Positions 43,201 through 58,690 of a stretch of DNA of 64,000 bases are shown in pieces. The DNA lies in the NCBI GenBank assembly GCA_973895155.1, contig OZ316893.1:1488001-1552000 (forward strand), read 5' to 3'. A program made the translations under genes and the position numbers. Within the stretch, counting starts at the first letter, position 1. Every line of letters begins with the position of its first letter. The DNA comes from Marsupella aquatica. Taxonomy: Eukaryota; Marchantiophyta. The notes below the pieces were generated by a model, which was not told where the DNA came from, did not search any database, and saw only the letters and a program-made list of their open reading frames with translations.

Positions 43201-44612
43201 CGTATAGTAAACTAACCGTGATTCGGTGCAGGCGAAAGAACTATTCAAGGCCCTTTGTGCCAGACTTGACTCACTGTCTCACTTCCATTTTGCACCTAAA
43301 CCTGTAAGTTAAGATATTTTGATATTTTTGCATTACTGCAGTGACCTGTGTCGTCAGGGTTTCATCTTTCAAAATATAGGTAGTATACCCCAGATTAGGT
43401 CAGTAGGTCGTTTATTCAAAAGTTTATTGCAATCCATTCGCTGGAATCCCCTAAACTTCTCACTGGTTTTACATACTGATCCTTCGGATAATATTATTTG
43501 ACTGAAATCTGCATGGTAAATATGGCGTATGACAGGTGATAGAGGATATGGAGGTCCGAGCTGATGTTCCAGCACTTGCCATGGAGGAGGTACGTAGTTA
43601 ACAGGAAGTTGAAGCGCTCCTCCAATCAGATTATATTCTAGATGTCTGTGTTGGTAATTAATTAGGAAAGTGTGACAGTATTCCATTTCTGAAGGAGTTC
43701 TCTTCGGTGCACCAAGTCTTAACCGGAAATGCTGTGGGGCGTGCAGGTCGCACCTATGGCTATGTCTGAGGCTTCAATGCTTGCCCCTGAAGAGGTTTTT
43801 GTCGGGGAAGCTGCAATTAAAGGCGAGGGTGAGCTAACACCTGACGACAGAAAACGTCGCAGAGCTCAAAAGAAGCGAAAACGGAAAGGTACGTTGAAAG
43901 AAATTCATGCTGCTTGTAGTTATTGTGTAAATCCTCCCTAGAAGGACATTGCAATTTCTTGGAACTGGTTGCATTCGTCGGTATGAATATCTGCTTCCCA
44001 ACCTTATAGAAGTAAACAAGAAATAAGTGCTCTATTGATTCACTACCCAACATTGTACTACTAGCTGGACAATCTTTGATCCGAAAGAGTGAACTGAGTA
44101 TGGCCACAAATGAGTTACAGAGCCATCGTTGCTGTCGTTAGGTCAAGCTGATAGTGTACTTTTGAGTGTCATTCACAGGTGAGAAGAGAGTACAAGAAGC
44201 TGAAAGGATACGAAAGAGAGTTCGTCCAAGTGGCTCTGAACCCAGTGAAGTAAAGGCCACGGAGGGCCTCAAAATCGGTCACTCTTCTTATTCTAAGTCT
44301 ACAAAGGTGGGCGTCTTTCTTTCCTTTCTTCATTGCCTGTGATATTTCTGGAATGGAAAGTCTCGAATATTATTGAGACGAGGAACGGGCACCACGGTGA
44401 ATTGTTGGGGACAATGTTCTTGGCATTATCATGATTTGTCGAGAAACATAGACTGACAAAACTGCAAGTTTGAAAGCTAAGACCGTGTGTACTGGTGTGG
44501 ACAGGTGTTCGCTGAGTTGGAGAACGCGAAAGGGGGCAAAGGCAAAGCTCCTCCACAAAAGGATGATAAGCTGACAGGGAAACCTTTACAAGCTTCATTC
44601 CTTAAATTGTAA
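40234..44612 (+). CDS. MPP10: U3 small nucleolar ribonucleoprotein MPP10 (11 exons)
   Basis: Exons 40234-41202, 41637-41744, 41923-42060, 42204-42272, 42776-42817, 42964-43032, 43232-43303, 43536-43589, 43747-43888, 44179-44306 and 44505-44612 join in frame to about 632 residues; every intron is GT..AG. The N-terminus has WLAAPPALV and LYTDRFDAEQIWQQIDLQ, typical of MPP10. Then come long acidic Asp/Glu tracts (about residues 140-310), the conserved LSSHERRTERIEKKM...LDPKDWTLQGE block, VELDFEHNVRPPP...SLEDMIKARIAE, and GLGEIYE. A basic DRKRRRAQKKRKRK tail follows, and the end is LQASFLKL. MPP10 forms a complex with IMP3 and IMP4 in the small-subunit processome and is needed for 18S rRNA maturation in the nucleolus. 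Human MPP10 is slightly longer. A telomere-like tract lies in intron 1. Confidence 0.92.
41243..41298 (+). repeat. Degenerate telomere-like tract in MPP10 intron 1
   Basis: TTTAGGG occurs three times exactly and four or more times with changes (TTCAGGG, TTTACGG, CTTGAGG, TTTAAGG) in one run, 40 bp after the splice donor of exon 1. Confidence 0.85.
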
Positions 44613-47600
44613 TTATAATTAATTATTTATTCCAATTTTGATCGAGATCCCATCCCGCTTCTCCCAGTTTGGGGTCCTTTCATTTCGTATTGGATGGCAG
44701 GAAAGCCAATTCTTGGAATGATTTTTGCAGTTACGCATTGGCTTTCACCCCACTACGAAATCGATACATTTTCACAGCTTTTCTTCATCAGAGAAGGTTG
44801 GTCGAAAAGGTAACGTCAGACCCGTCCTTATTACATACGATTTAGACGGTAGTAGTGTTTTTCAAGCTGAAGGATTTTCCTACAAGTGGGCGGAAACGTG
44901 GATCAGTTCACTTCCTCGCGACAGACTCGATATGCCAGAACCCAACAATGTTCTTCGTTGTGGAGTTGTACCCCCAGCTTTGAATGCCTGCAACGCTGCT
45001 GAAACGTTTGGAACTTCATGTCCGTTCTATGGTTGGTGACTAGAAAGCCGAGGATTGCCATTGTGCTTCAACTTCTTACAGTGATGGACCTGATCGCGCC
45101 CCAAATCTCTTGACTTCGATTCAGTTCGGATTAGAAAGAATCGTGTTTCGTAAGAACTGTCTCGTCTCGTATACTGGAAACCAGATTATTGGAGTGCTCT
45201 CTGGAATAAGGTCTCTTATTAAACAAGGTCACTGCAGGCTTCTAACATTGAGTACATACCAGATTTGTGAGTGAGATTTTATCAATTGTGGCCGGCCTTG
45301 CTCTTGGAGCTCAAAACTATGCTTTGTTCTTGCAAGCTACAATAGTAAGCAATTTTCGATGCCTTTGCCGGCAGTGGCTACAGCCGTTAAACTGTGAGCT
45401 ACACGCGAAAACTCGGGTCTAGTTTGGGTGTCGTCTTGGTAGTAGCACAATTTCAACCGAAGTTGGAAAACTGGTCTGACCTGAATTCTGCTGTCTTGAA
45501 GAGTGCATATCACAATCAGTAGCACAGTAGCAGGACGGTGGTGAAGTGGCGACTTTGGTTGGTTCCATCTTATGCAAACCAACCAACCCACCCAATACTG
45601 GCTTCATGGCATGTAGGCTGCCTCATTACTACTTTGCCTCATTACTACTTATCAGCTTTTAGTTATTTTGCCATTAAAGATATTATAATTGGCAATATTG
45701 TCACTTTGTTTTGTATTTATAAAATATCATGGTTTTGTATATGGATGAGAATTTTTCCAAAGGAACCAGGGAAATTATATACTAAAATAGTTGCATATTT
45801 GTAAATACAAAAAATAATAGTGGCAGTACTATAAATATCTCTAGTGGCAATGTACTTAAAATCTTTACTATTTATTCTAGAATACAAATTTCACACCATC
45901 CCGGGCATGAACATTCCTCTGGGATTGCACAAACCTCAATAATTTATGCCAAAAGTGACAAAAGACTTTCAGAGCTGTTCCCAGGCATCTCACCCCACCT
46001 CTCACCTGGGAAGATAAGTTTCTATTAAACAAAGAAAACTTAGAAGGGGCGCCAAAGCACCCAAGGCTCACCACACATGTATCTCAGTGCAAGAGGAAGC
46101 AAAAGCAGAAATCATCAGTCACTCACTACATTGATTTTAGTGGCGAAAATCAGCTAGAGTCCACAGCTCTGAAAGTCTTTGTCACTTTTGGCATAAATTC
46201 ATGAGGTTTTTTTGTCTTCCATTAGCAAGTTTTTTGTGGTCCATTAGCCAGTCTACACCGACAAGGAAACCCTGAGTATTATGAGCCCGAGCGACAAATG
46301 ATGTTTCTTCTGTTTAGTTGCTGCGGACTTTTCTCAGGATGCCGTCCTGTCACAAAGGATGCCCTGAATAAGCTCCACAACTCCAACAAGTACTGAATTA
46401 CATTTGTTCTCAAAGAAATTGAGACAAAAAAAACCTGCTCAAGATTTGGCAGCTGGGTAACCTTCTCAAACAGGCTGCAGACCATCTACAGGTCACATTT
46501 GAGTCAAAAGTGTGAAAGGCTCCAAGTCTACATCAACATTCTGAGAGATTCCATCTGGCTTCACAAACAAATTACCCCTCAGTCCATATGAGTTTAAGCT
46601 TTCACGAGCCTAAATGCCCATTCTTTGAATGGCAACAAAGATGATGACAAAATCAGCATGCATGACCTACCATATATCCCATCCTGCTCATTCACATACA
46701 TTTGGTGGCGCCCTAAAGTTACTGGCTAGAGGCTTCAATCTAGAAGCCTAGACTCCAACTCTAGCTTGGAGTTCACACTTTATTAGTAAGATTGTCTTCC
46801 ATAGAATACCAAAAATTGTAAAGAAAAAAACATTGAAGGGATTGAAGAACCACTACTCCACTTGAGTTTCTCTCTGAGTGTACACTCTATAAGGGAAAAA
46901 CCTGGATAACTGCAAATCATCCCGTTCTTGCTTGTTTTCTACATTGACTGAGTTTGCAACTGTTTTTGCACCTTTGGTAGTGCAAAAGGCCTGGAAAATT
47001 TCAACTCTTTAAGTGAAAAAACCCTTGATAAGTGTAGATGAGAACTTATAAACAAAGCACACAATCCCATTGAATTTCACTTACAAATAAGTGCAGGAGA
47101 TTTTTCAGTATACTGAAAATTGCACTTATGGCTAGGGGACCAAATTGAGCGCAGGATGTCCAAGTTAGGGTGGGAGTCACAAGACTCACTGACAGAGGAT
47201 ACTTGCACACTTGACAAAATAGATGTAAGCCATATAATCTTATCAATAAGTGCATAATTTTAAGGAATGATATTAAGTGGGGAAGCTCGTGTGGCACACT
47301 GTAGAGGGTCTGTTTTGGACAAAAAGTGGGTGCCAATCAGTGTTGGGTGGGTGTAGGGTTTTCCTTATAGAGTTAGGAAAGGGTATAGTGGACATCCCTA
47401 GCCGCCAAGGTAAGGTATTTTACTGGTATATAAGGTCCCCCAAAAAATTCAAAATATGGAGATATATTAAAAAATAAATTGTGCACTTAGAGTCAGTGAG
47501 AGAGCGGACTCTAGTCAGGTCCATACAGTCTCCCCCTTTTGACAAAACTTGAAGATGCATGAATGATTGTGGCGATGGTAGCACGAAACTGCGAAGATGG

Positions 47601-48315
47601 AGAAAGCAGAATTGCTGCTGTTCACAGACGTCATGCTTCGCACGATTGAGCCCAATCAGGGGGAAAGCAAAGCAGCCATGTCACGTCAGATCACCACCAA
47701 TGGACAGCAAAGTGGCAGGCAAGCATCGAATGATCGAAAGGAAGAGAGATACAGTAGACAGGCAGGACGGTGGTGGTTCACAGGTGCAGGTGGTGGTTCT
47801 CCATTGCTCGCATGCTCGGCATCTCCTCAAAACGGGGTTCAGATAATGCCGCCACCCAGACCCACAAACCATTGCTGAAACCTAATTTCGATTCCGAAGA
47901 GCCAATGTATGGCACCTACAGTTGAGGCTGTTTAGTTTTGGCAGAACACCTTGGTACGAGTCTTCGAAACTTCTCAGCAGAGTGGTGAAGCGACCCACCA
48001 ATATGCAGTAGAGCAGCAGCTGTCGACGGCATCCCAGGGGGAAAGCATCAATTCTGTTTCTGTAAATCTCGAAATTTTTACTTCCTCCTGAATTTGCCAG
48101 GGTTGTTCCGTTGATCTGCACTCCCAAAGTCAATCTGCATGTCGTTTGTTACTTTTTAGATGTTGGAGGTTTTGCTCAGGGTGCCAAGGATCGCAGCAAT
48201 CACTCAGCTACAGTTGTTGCAAAATTCAGGCCGGGGCCATTCTTTTCTGGAGCAGATTTGCTGCCTCCGACTGCCCATTTTGACCACTGGGCTAAGTAAG
48301 CAAAGCATTTCGAGA
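44613..48315. other. Intergenic stretch between MPP10 and OPR
   Basis: Begins with the MPP10 3' UTR. Short ORFs occur (for example 44725-45039 and 47559-47846), but none shows a known motif or splice context. I see no clear repeat or RNA gene. Confidence 0.4.
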
Positions 48316-51374
<3,059 letters not shown>

Positions 51375-53080
51375 TCCTCTTAATTGTGTTTTGAAGTCCC
51401 AATGAGCAATCTCCATGGCCATTAGACAGTCCTGTCAGAAATCCACACCAAGAGCGGACATTGCACCTAATAGAGGAATCCTCATTGTTACGTTCCACAT
51501 TTGTTGGTCCTTGTTCCATTTAAAAATCCGCTCCAGCGATTTAAAACGAAACACGGTAAAGAACGGTGGCCTCAAAGTTCCTGTGGGCTCATCTGTATCA
51601 TAACACATACTGGGATGAGTCCATGAATCTCGAGGCGCCGAACAGAAAGTGTACCCTCATTGATATATATTTTATATCAGCCAAGATGGGTGAGATTATT
51701 TGACGGCCGCATTGGAAACTCTTATGATATTCAGGTGACATGCTGTGTATTTGTTCATAACATTTCCACAACGATCTTAGTTCGGTTTGTTTGAGGACAA
51801 TGCTAAGCTGATCCTAGTAAAGGTAAAAGGACGCATCACTCATCAGCATGACTTCGAGATGAATATGGCATGACTCTGGTTGAAATTGTGATCATTCTGG
51901 TACTACAAGGTTACAGCTTTGTAGTATACGGTGACGAATTGAACCCTACAGTTTTATACTTCGATGCAGATGGCGCACGTCTTGATAATTAAAATCTAGC
52001 GGTCTAATTGACACATCTTTCTCCTTTACAAGTATGCTATGGTAAGTAGGAGGTTTTGCTAATCGTCTGCACTATAGTAGTTCTGACAGTATGGTATGGT
52101 AAGTGACTTTCATGCGAAGGAGATTTTGCTAATCTTCTGCACTACAGTAGCTCCGAACATATCAAGATTCCGAGGGGTAAGAGGTTTATCAAAGAGGTAT
52201 TTAACTTAGTACTGCACATCTCAAGTGCTTCTCACATCTTGATCCAATAGTGTTGTCTGGAGGTCCTGGTTTCAGAGATTATATTTGAAGAAACATACTG
52301 ACATTCGGTCGGAAACTATGAGGATATGGAGACGTGAGGAAAATGACAGCCGATATCCCAGATAGCTGACTCTACAGAGATAAAGTCTGATATACGAAGA
52401 CGATCTTCCCTGTGATCAACGTCGTTTGAGGATTGATTACAGGTACAGTCCCAGACCTCGCACTCCAAAAATGACGAAGATGGGCTCAGTCCCTCATGCA
52501 GACTTGACAGAATGATGTCAAAGTGCACGAACCTCTCAGCAATTCGTTGTAGCAGAAGCAATTGCCACACACTCCATCTAATGATCACATGAACCTACCC
52601 CACATAAGATCGCTTTCAGGACAAGGGCACCGGTATTACGGCATTCCGAATTGAAGGTGAAACTGTTCCTGCCCTACGGGATATATGCATGTCAGTCATG
52701 TCATTGACTGAGCAAAAGCAGAGGCCGACGGCAATACTACATCGAAGGTGGAACTGTTCTTACAATACGGGCTATATGCATGCCAGACAATACTGCATCG
52801 AAGGTGGAACGGTTCTTGCACTACGGGAGATATGCATGCTAGACATGTCATCGACTGAACCAAAGCAGGGGCCGGCGTTGAAGGTGGAACTGTACTTGCA
52901 ATTCAGGATATAAGCACGACATTTCATTGACTGAACGAAGTGAAATAGAGTGGTGGGATCCCAAAGCCAAACCTGTAAGATACCCCTCGATACAATTAAT
53001 ATTATCATCAGACTCTGAAGAACATATGTCAAACTATATATATACAAAAAATCCGTGTCCTGGTTATTTGCACATCAAAA
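51375..53080. other. OPR 3' flank with short tandem duplications
   Basis: Includes a duplicated stretch of about 80 bp (52028-52085 and 52092-52155, sharing TTTTGCTAATC.TCTGCACTA and CAGTA) and a four-unit array at 52645-52925. No gene is supported. Confidence 0.5.
52645..52925. repeat. Four degenerate tandem units
   Basis: Each unit carries GAAGGTGGAACTGTTCTTGC, then a TACGGGMTATATGCATG motif; spacers containing CATTGACTGARC occur between some units. Unit length varies from about 45 to 95 bp. Confidence 0.75.
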
Positions 53081-53460
53081 GGTAAAACTAAAGACGTAGA
53101 AGAAACAACACTTGGTGATATAAGAGAATGATCGGGTTTTTATTGTATAAAAAATCCTTCCAAAATTGTAGGCACAAGCGCCGTGAACAACACACCATAT
53201 GTCGCTGCAATGTTTTAGTTAGACTTTTTGGTTGACCAGAGTTAGCGCCACTCTTTGTGGCTAGGCTAGTTGTACAGTACCGTATTCATGTCTTCATGTG
53301 ATGATCCAGTCCAAATCGGCCTGCCTCTGTCGTTTCTGCTTACTGCTGGATTAGCTTTGTGTGGCTCTTGGCAACTCACCCTCCCTTCTCCTCGTGTAAT
53401 GAGTGACTTGTATTGTGTTCTCCTCTAAATTGGTCATGGTATCAGAGTCCCAGATGTGGT
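53081..53460 (+). mobile_element. LTR-retrotransposon remnant with tRNA primer binding site
   Basis: TGGTATCAGAGT at 53437-53448 differs by one base from the common plant initiator-tRNA-Met primer binding site. It is preceded by an LTR-like end (TTGGTCA). No gag or pol follows, so only the 5' LTR end and leader remain. The LTR start is not defined. Confidence 0.5.
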
Positions 53461-54197
53461 CCCTAGGGGTTTAGAGTATAACTCCAGCTTAGAAGCAAAG
53501 TCTCTGAGCTCTCCTCGCATTGCCTGTCTTAGATAGCAGCCACAAGCTCTCTTGTCAGCTAGAATAGTCAGCCATTGATGGAACTAGCTCGGTTTCTTAA
53601 TTTGGGTTTTTCCTGGTGGCCTTCCCTTTATTGGGTCCTCTTTGCCTGTGAGATAGTGTCTCCAAGCTGGGTACCTTTTTTTTTTGGCACCTTTTGTTTT
53701 TTTGCAGTGTGGTGTGTACTCAAGATGTAGCAAGTGCTGAAGTAGGTATGTAAACTGGATGTACAAGATCCAGTCTCTGCAATAGTGAGTGGTACATAAT
53801 TGTGTGCCAAATGAACCATAAAGTCCTGGGAAAACACAAATCTGAAGGTAGCTTTACAAGAAGTTGGTGCAACTTTTTTCTGGTCTCCAAGATGTGATAA
53901 AATCCATTCATTTAGGAGATACCATTGCATTTCACTTTACAAAAAGTTGGGGGCAGTTTCCTTCTATAAGATCCTCCTTGGAATGGAGTGTGCCCCAAAT
54001 TTTGCTTATGTTGAGCACAATTTTGTCCCAGATTTTAGCCCACCTCACTATTTTAAATCATTTGAATGAAAAGTAGACCCATAAATCCTTCGTTAGACCT
54101 TCTCCTAACGAGAGCTTGAGTTCAAACGCTTGGCTAGAAGACTACGGTAGGTGCCACAAGGTGCGCAAGATTTTGCCAGCCGAACGGATGAGACAGG
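53461..54197. other. Decayed repeat sequence
   Basis: The segment at 53590-53700, read in reverse, resembles 33885-33980 (AGGCAAAG.GGACCCAAT in both). No intact gene is seen. Confidence 0.4.
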
Positions 54198-54340
54198 GTG
54201 TGCCGCTCGAACCAGATTATCAGACTGATTGCTTTTCTATCGTTTTATTCTGTTTTCTCGAAAGATTTGATTGAATACCATTCATTGAAACATCCTTTTT
54301 CTATTTTACCTGAAGTCCAATTGAAGTACGAAAGGAAGGA

Positions 54341-54530
54341 AGATTGGTTTGCTCCAACGAAGTCTAGGCTCTCTCCGGCCGACTCGTCCGATCGAGACCA
54401 GGTTGAAAGAGATACCAGTACGAGCATCGTTAAAGATTGGTTCGCTCCACTGAAGACTCCGTCCGACTCGTCCGATCGTTACCAGGTGAAAGCGTGATCA
54501 GTATGAGCACTGTTAAGGTTCATTCCAGCT
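54341..54530 (+). repeat. Tandem ~95-bp duplication with an open frame
   Basis: AAGATTGGTTYGCTCCA to CGACTCGTCCGATCG and ACCAGGT occurs twice, with a partial third (ATCAGTATGAGCA). In the frame 54198-54497 this gives two copies of DWFAP.K....DSSDR.QV. I do not recognise it as a gene. Confidence 0.65.
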
Positions 54531-56515
54531 CTATGCTAGACCTACAGATAGTGCATGCCTCTCCAACCTCCCACATTCCGTGATGAGAGTACCTGAAGCC
54601 ACACCTGTTGCTTTCACTCACGCATCCGGCGTGCAGATTGTGACCGATCATGTGGGGTCAGCCCTGATCATCATTCTCAAAACCAAGAGCTATGCACTAA
54701 TTCTTCTCACCCCCATTTCCCCCATTTCCGGCCAGGTCTTCGCTGTCGGATGTTACACTGATTGAGCATGCATCTTTTCCGCCAATGTACGCATGAAACG
54801 TGACCCTCTTTTCCGCATCCACTAGGAGCATTGCTATCGGAACAGTGCTCGTTGCTTCCTCGTTTAGCTACCCGCTTGGGTAGCTACTACAGTAGACGGC
54901 AGCTCTGGACGTACTCGATCGACATACTAATGAAGGACCTGACTGATCATCGTATAATTCCCGACGCTTTGAAGTGTAGAACGAATTTAATCCCTAAACT
55001 AAAGTATCTGTTCACTCGACTAATGCTATTCAAGCCAGTCAATGTAATGTGAATATAAATCGAGCAAGAACTTACTTAAGGAATCAACAACGTCCTCGCT
55101 GATGAGATTACCTCAGTCCTTCTCGATCCCTTGTATCTGTCTAGGGCCAGGCAAGCATGAACCTTGTGAACAGTTTCGGGACAGCTTCGTTTACGTATCG
55201 GATCATACTCTCTCACCATGGGTTCCGTCGAGAGCTGTTTCAACGAGCGCATTCTGAACGAGATCATCTCAAGCTTTTCTGATCGAGAGTACGTCATGAA
55301 AGTCCTGCTTGGTGAGGAATGTAGTGAAGTACTGAGTATCATAGATTGTTCTACATATGGGCTCACGAGCAGTGTGGTAAGAAGGTCGATCTGAACATCC
55401 GGAGCTAGAGCTCACCGAGAGTCACATTACTGATAATCGATCGAGAGCGGATTCATTGTCCTTGAGGCAAGGTGCATGTAATACTTCGACTGACATCTGT
55501 GGATGTCTTGGCATATGAATGGTTAATTCCTAGAGTTCAAGATTTACCTCCATTGGCGACCTGATCGTATGATCAAAACAAAGTAATTGAGCTGGGTTGA
55601 AAAATATATTAAAAAAAACGGCAGCACGCAGCAAAAAAAAAAAACGTGACACGAATGAAGATAATCGCATCCGATCCTGGATAAGATCGTAGCATTCACA
55701 GGACTCGATAACGAGCTCCTCCAAGAGCCAGGCCACCGTCCATGTCGTCGACGACAAAGTACAATCGGGCCTAATGACATCTCCTTGATTTTGCTCATGC
55801 AAGCACCCAAGGAATTAGTTCTCCCAAAGTGTGCTGGTCAATGTAGATTCTAAACGATGGATCCCTTAAGGTCCTCGAATACATACTCATGGATATATAG
55901 TTCAATGTCAGCTGTCTCCTTAGTAAATATTCAAGTAAATCGCAGATTTCAACACATTACTTTCAACTTCATGAAGCTCTCAGCCACACAATCATGAAAG
56001 ACCCTAGTAAGTGTCGCGTTGAATTGATAATGAGAAGACATAACAAATTGGGTCTGCCTACATAGCATAAATCTAGCAAGTCTCGTTACAGTTGGTATGC
56101 TACAATAGAACATAATTATAAGAATCCTATACAGTCATCAAGTCTCGCTGAATCGTCAAATCGTGTCTACAGGATCATGGGTCCATATTACACATCATGA
56201 CCTGTACATCATAAAGACATTACGCGGGTATAAAAGTTCTCGGGCAAAAATGGTGGATCGACTCGATCAGTAAATTGTAATCTCGCTAAAATCTCTATTG
56301 TGACTTCCATGGGACTCCCACAGCTCGCTATAGACTGCACAATAATTCAACCTATAATATTTGATCACGCTTGGGAGGAAGAAAAGCTATGTTTCTCGGC
56401 ATTGTACAGACAGTAACTCTAGTTGAGTACCGTTGCTGAAGATCGATCCACACCTACTGACAGCGGGCATCTCAAACAGCAACTGCTGTATTCCAGATTG
56501 GCCATCGGAGCCTTT
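54531..56515. other. Intergenic stretch, nothing recognised
   Basis: Several short ORFs without motifs and an A-rich run at 55610-55645. No gene, RNA or transposon end is supported. Confidence 0.4.
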
Positions 56516-56707
56516 TCACTGGTGAAGCTCAGACGTCACATTACCTGACTTCTCAAGGTCCCGCTCGAGGTCGGCAATCGGATGCAAAATCCTCTCCTTT
56601 CGCTTCGTGCGTAGAATCTGACAACAGATGAATGCGACTAGGAACAAGAACAACGACAGACATAACGCTGCCATTAGCAAGCCTAGGATCACGCCCTGCC
56701 TCACCAT
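56516..56707 (-). CDS. Possible 63-aa single-pass membrane protein
   Basis: ATG 56707 to TGA 56516. Residues 5-33 form one long hydrophobic segment (GVILGLLMAALCLSLFLFLV and AFICCQIL), followed by a basic RTKRKER cluster and a charged tail (ADLERDLEKSGNVTSELHQ). The positive charges after the helix suggest a signal-anchor with the tail in the cytosol. I do not recognise the family. It is short and has no neighbour support, so it may be chance. Confidence 0.4.
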   Translation of the reverse strand: MVRQGVILGLLMAALCLSLFLFLVAFICCQILRTKRKERILHPIADLERDLEKSGNVTSELHQ

Positions 56708-58587
56708 CTTGAAAAAATAGTTGAGATGCCTGTGACGACGATTTTCCTTCGCAGAACTTAATCTTCGGAAAGGCCGATCAGTCTCCGAGCTGGGGTAGAT
56801 TATGACTGTTGAATGCTCAGGTGCAGGTTAGTAAGTAGAGACTTCGAGTTCACTTCGCGAATGGCGCTGGTTGGCTCCGCGTAGCCTAGACAAGGAAAAT
56901 TTGAGCTCTCCAGAAAAGTCTCTGTGATCAGGGGCTTGGAACGTATTTGGCAATCAGCTAGCTCGAATGGAAGGGTTTCAGCACTGCGTCACAAGTAGAA
57001 TGTTGGTGTAGGTAACATACTCTTCGTTCCGTCTCACAAAGTTCTGTCGTTGTGTGTCGTTCATGCCTTTGCCGAGATTCAACAGAACCAAATCTAGCTA
57101 TCAAGCTACATCGGGAGGTGCGTGTTGCGCAGACAGTAATTGAAGAGTTTCTGTTCCTATGAAGAATTTAAGTATAAGAATTTGTGCGAAGTGCACAACA
57201 GAAGTGATCTCGACATACGACGGACATGGCGACTAAATCTACACCCCCTCGTCCGACCGATCGATGGCGCAGCCTCGTGGACCTCCGAAGTTCAGACTTG
57301 AATCAACTCGAAAAGTTGAGCAGAACGATATTGCTAGCCCTGCGAAGTTGCGCCGCCAAGCCCTTTACAATGGAGCCTCAAATGTTAAAGGAGAACTAGT
57401 TGTGGAGGTTGGTGCATGGGGTAACTTTCACCTGTGCAGGCGTCTGTGTAGCTCTACCACCGGCCCTTGCTCCGAGAAACTGTCTAGTCCTGACATAAGA
57501 TACAAATACTCCACTCCCGGCCATTCAAGGCTTCACCTATAAGTGATCAGAAGCGACTGATTTAATGTAATCCTTTGGGAAGGATCAGCGCAGTCACAGC
57601 CTGAGTTGTGAGTGTGATTCAACCAAATCCTCCCCAACCCACTGAACCCAGTGCCAGCAATCATGGTCACAGTGACGCCTCTGGTTTGTCGATTTCATCC
57701 ACCTTTCCAGAGAGCGAAATTTCCGACCGGCTGACTCTGCTTAGAGCGTAAGTTATGCTACAATCCGACCTCGGCCCCACACGAGCTCCAAGAGCTCCAT
57801 CCAGCATTCATCGGTCTGCTTACATTTCATTACACTCTCGATACAAGTCTGCGAGTGACGTCCATCTGACGAAGGCAAGCCTTGGCCCTTCCGGTGCTGT
57901 TTGGGTTGAGATGGCGGGATGAAAAGAGGTGATTCTCACTGCAACTGTCTGAATACTCGAATTTCCTGCCTTCTTATTTTGCACTCTCTTGTACTGTTCT
58001 GGAGTCGTGTCGGTTCCAATCATTTGCTCGAGTCACTTTTGCGGTAGTAAAGAGTAAAGACTCCTCTGGATCAAATTGCGCCGCCATGGCAAGCTAATCA
58101 AGTTGCTTTTAATATCTTTTTCAAAGGAATGCATGGACAAGAATGCATGGACAAGCCTCCCTGCTGGTAATCACACATCAATGTGGCTGATTGAAAGAAA
58201 AAAACTAGGATTATCACCGTATCACCGTATGCAGGGGTGCCGTACAAAGTATATGTCATATTTTCACAAGCCTGTGAGCGGGCCTGGTTTAAGCCAATGG
58301 GCATGTTCACTTCGGGCAAGTTTAAATTTATGTGTTTGCACGAAACATAAACTAGTCACATTACGGCTCCAAAAGGGGCCAAATGAGACATATACATCTT
58401 TATTCCCTGGCCCGATCTCAAATTGAGACAAGCTTATATGGTACCCTAAACATAAACTAGTCACATTGGGGCTCCTAAAGGGGCCAAATGACACATATTC
58501 ATCTTTATTCCCCTACCTGTACTGAATTCTCCCAAACCCCTTCCTGGCCTGGTCTACCTGGACTCCCAAGGTTTAGAGAGCCCGTCT
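56708..58587. other. Intergenic stretch with a ~70-bp duplication
   Basis: Overlapping short frames near 57226-57545 have no recognisable motif. A segment (AACATAAACTAGTCACATT to CATCTTTATTCCC) is repeated at 58346-58411 and 58449-58512. Confidence 0.4.
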
Positions 58588-58690
58588 CCAGTTTGGGGTC
58601 AGGGCCAGGTCGGGTTGGGTCAGGTTGGGGCTGGGTTGGGCCGAGGGTGGGGTTGGGGTTGGGACCGGAGGGTTGGGACTACCAGGTGTG
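58588..58690 (+). repeat. G-rich tract with a G-quadruplex motif
   Basis: A run of GGGTTGGG-like units. The core at 58645-58663 (GGGTGGGGTTGGGGTTGGG) meets the four-run G3 pattern with loops of 1-2 bases. Confidence 0.8.

Noticed and set aside
44725-45039. 104-codon ORF just after MPP10
   Set aside because: It lies in the likely 3' flank of MPP10 and has no recognisable domain.
47559-47878. Two overlapping ~95-codon ORFs
   Set aside because: No known motif and both frames open over the same bases; probably chance.
57226-57545. Overlapping short frames starting at ATG 57226 and ATG 57264
   Set aside because: No family motif, two competing frames and no supporting neighbour; not annotated as a gene.
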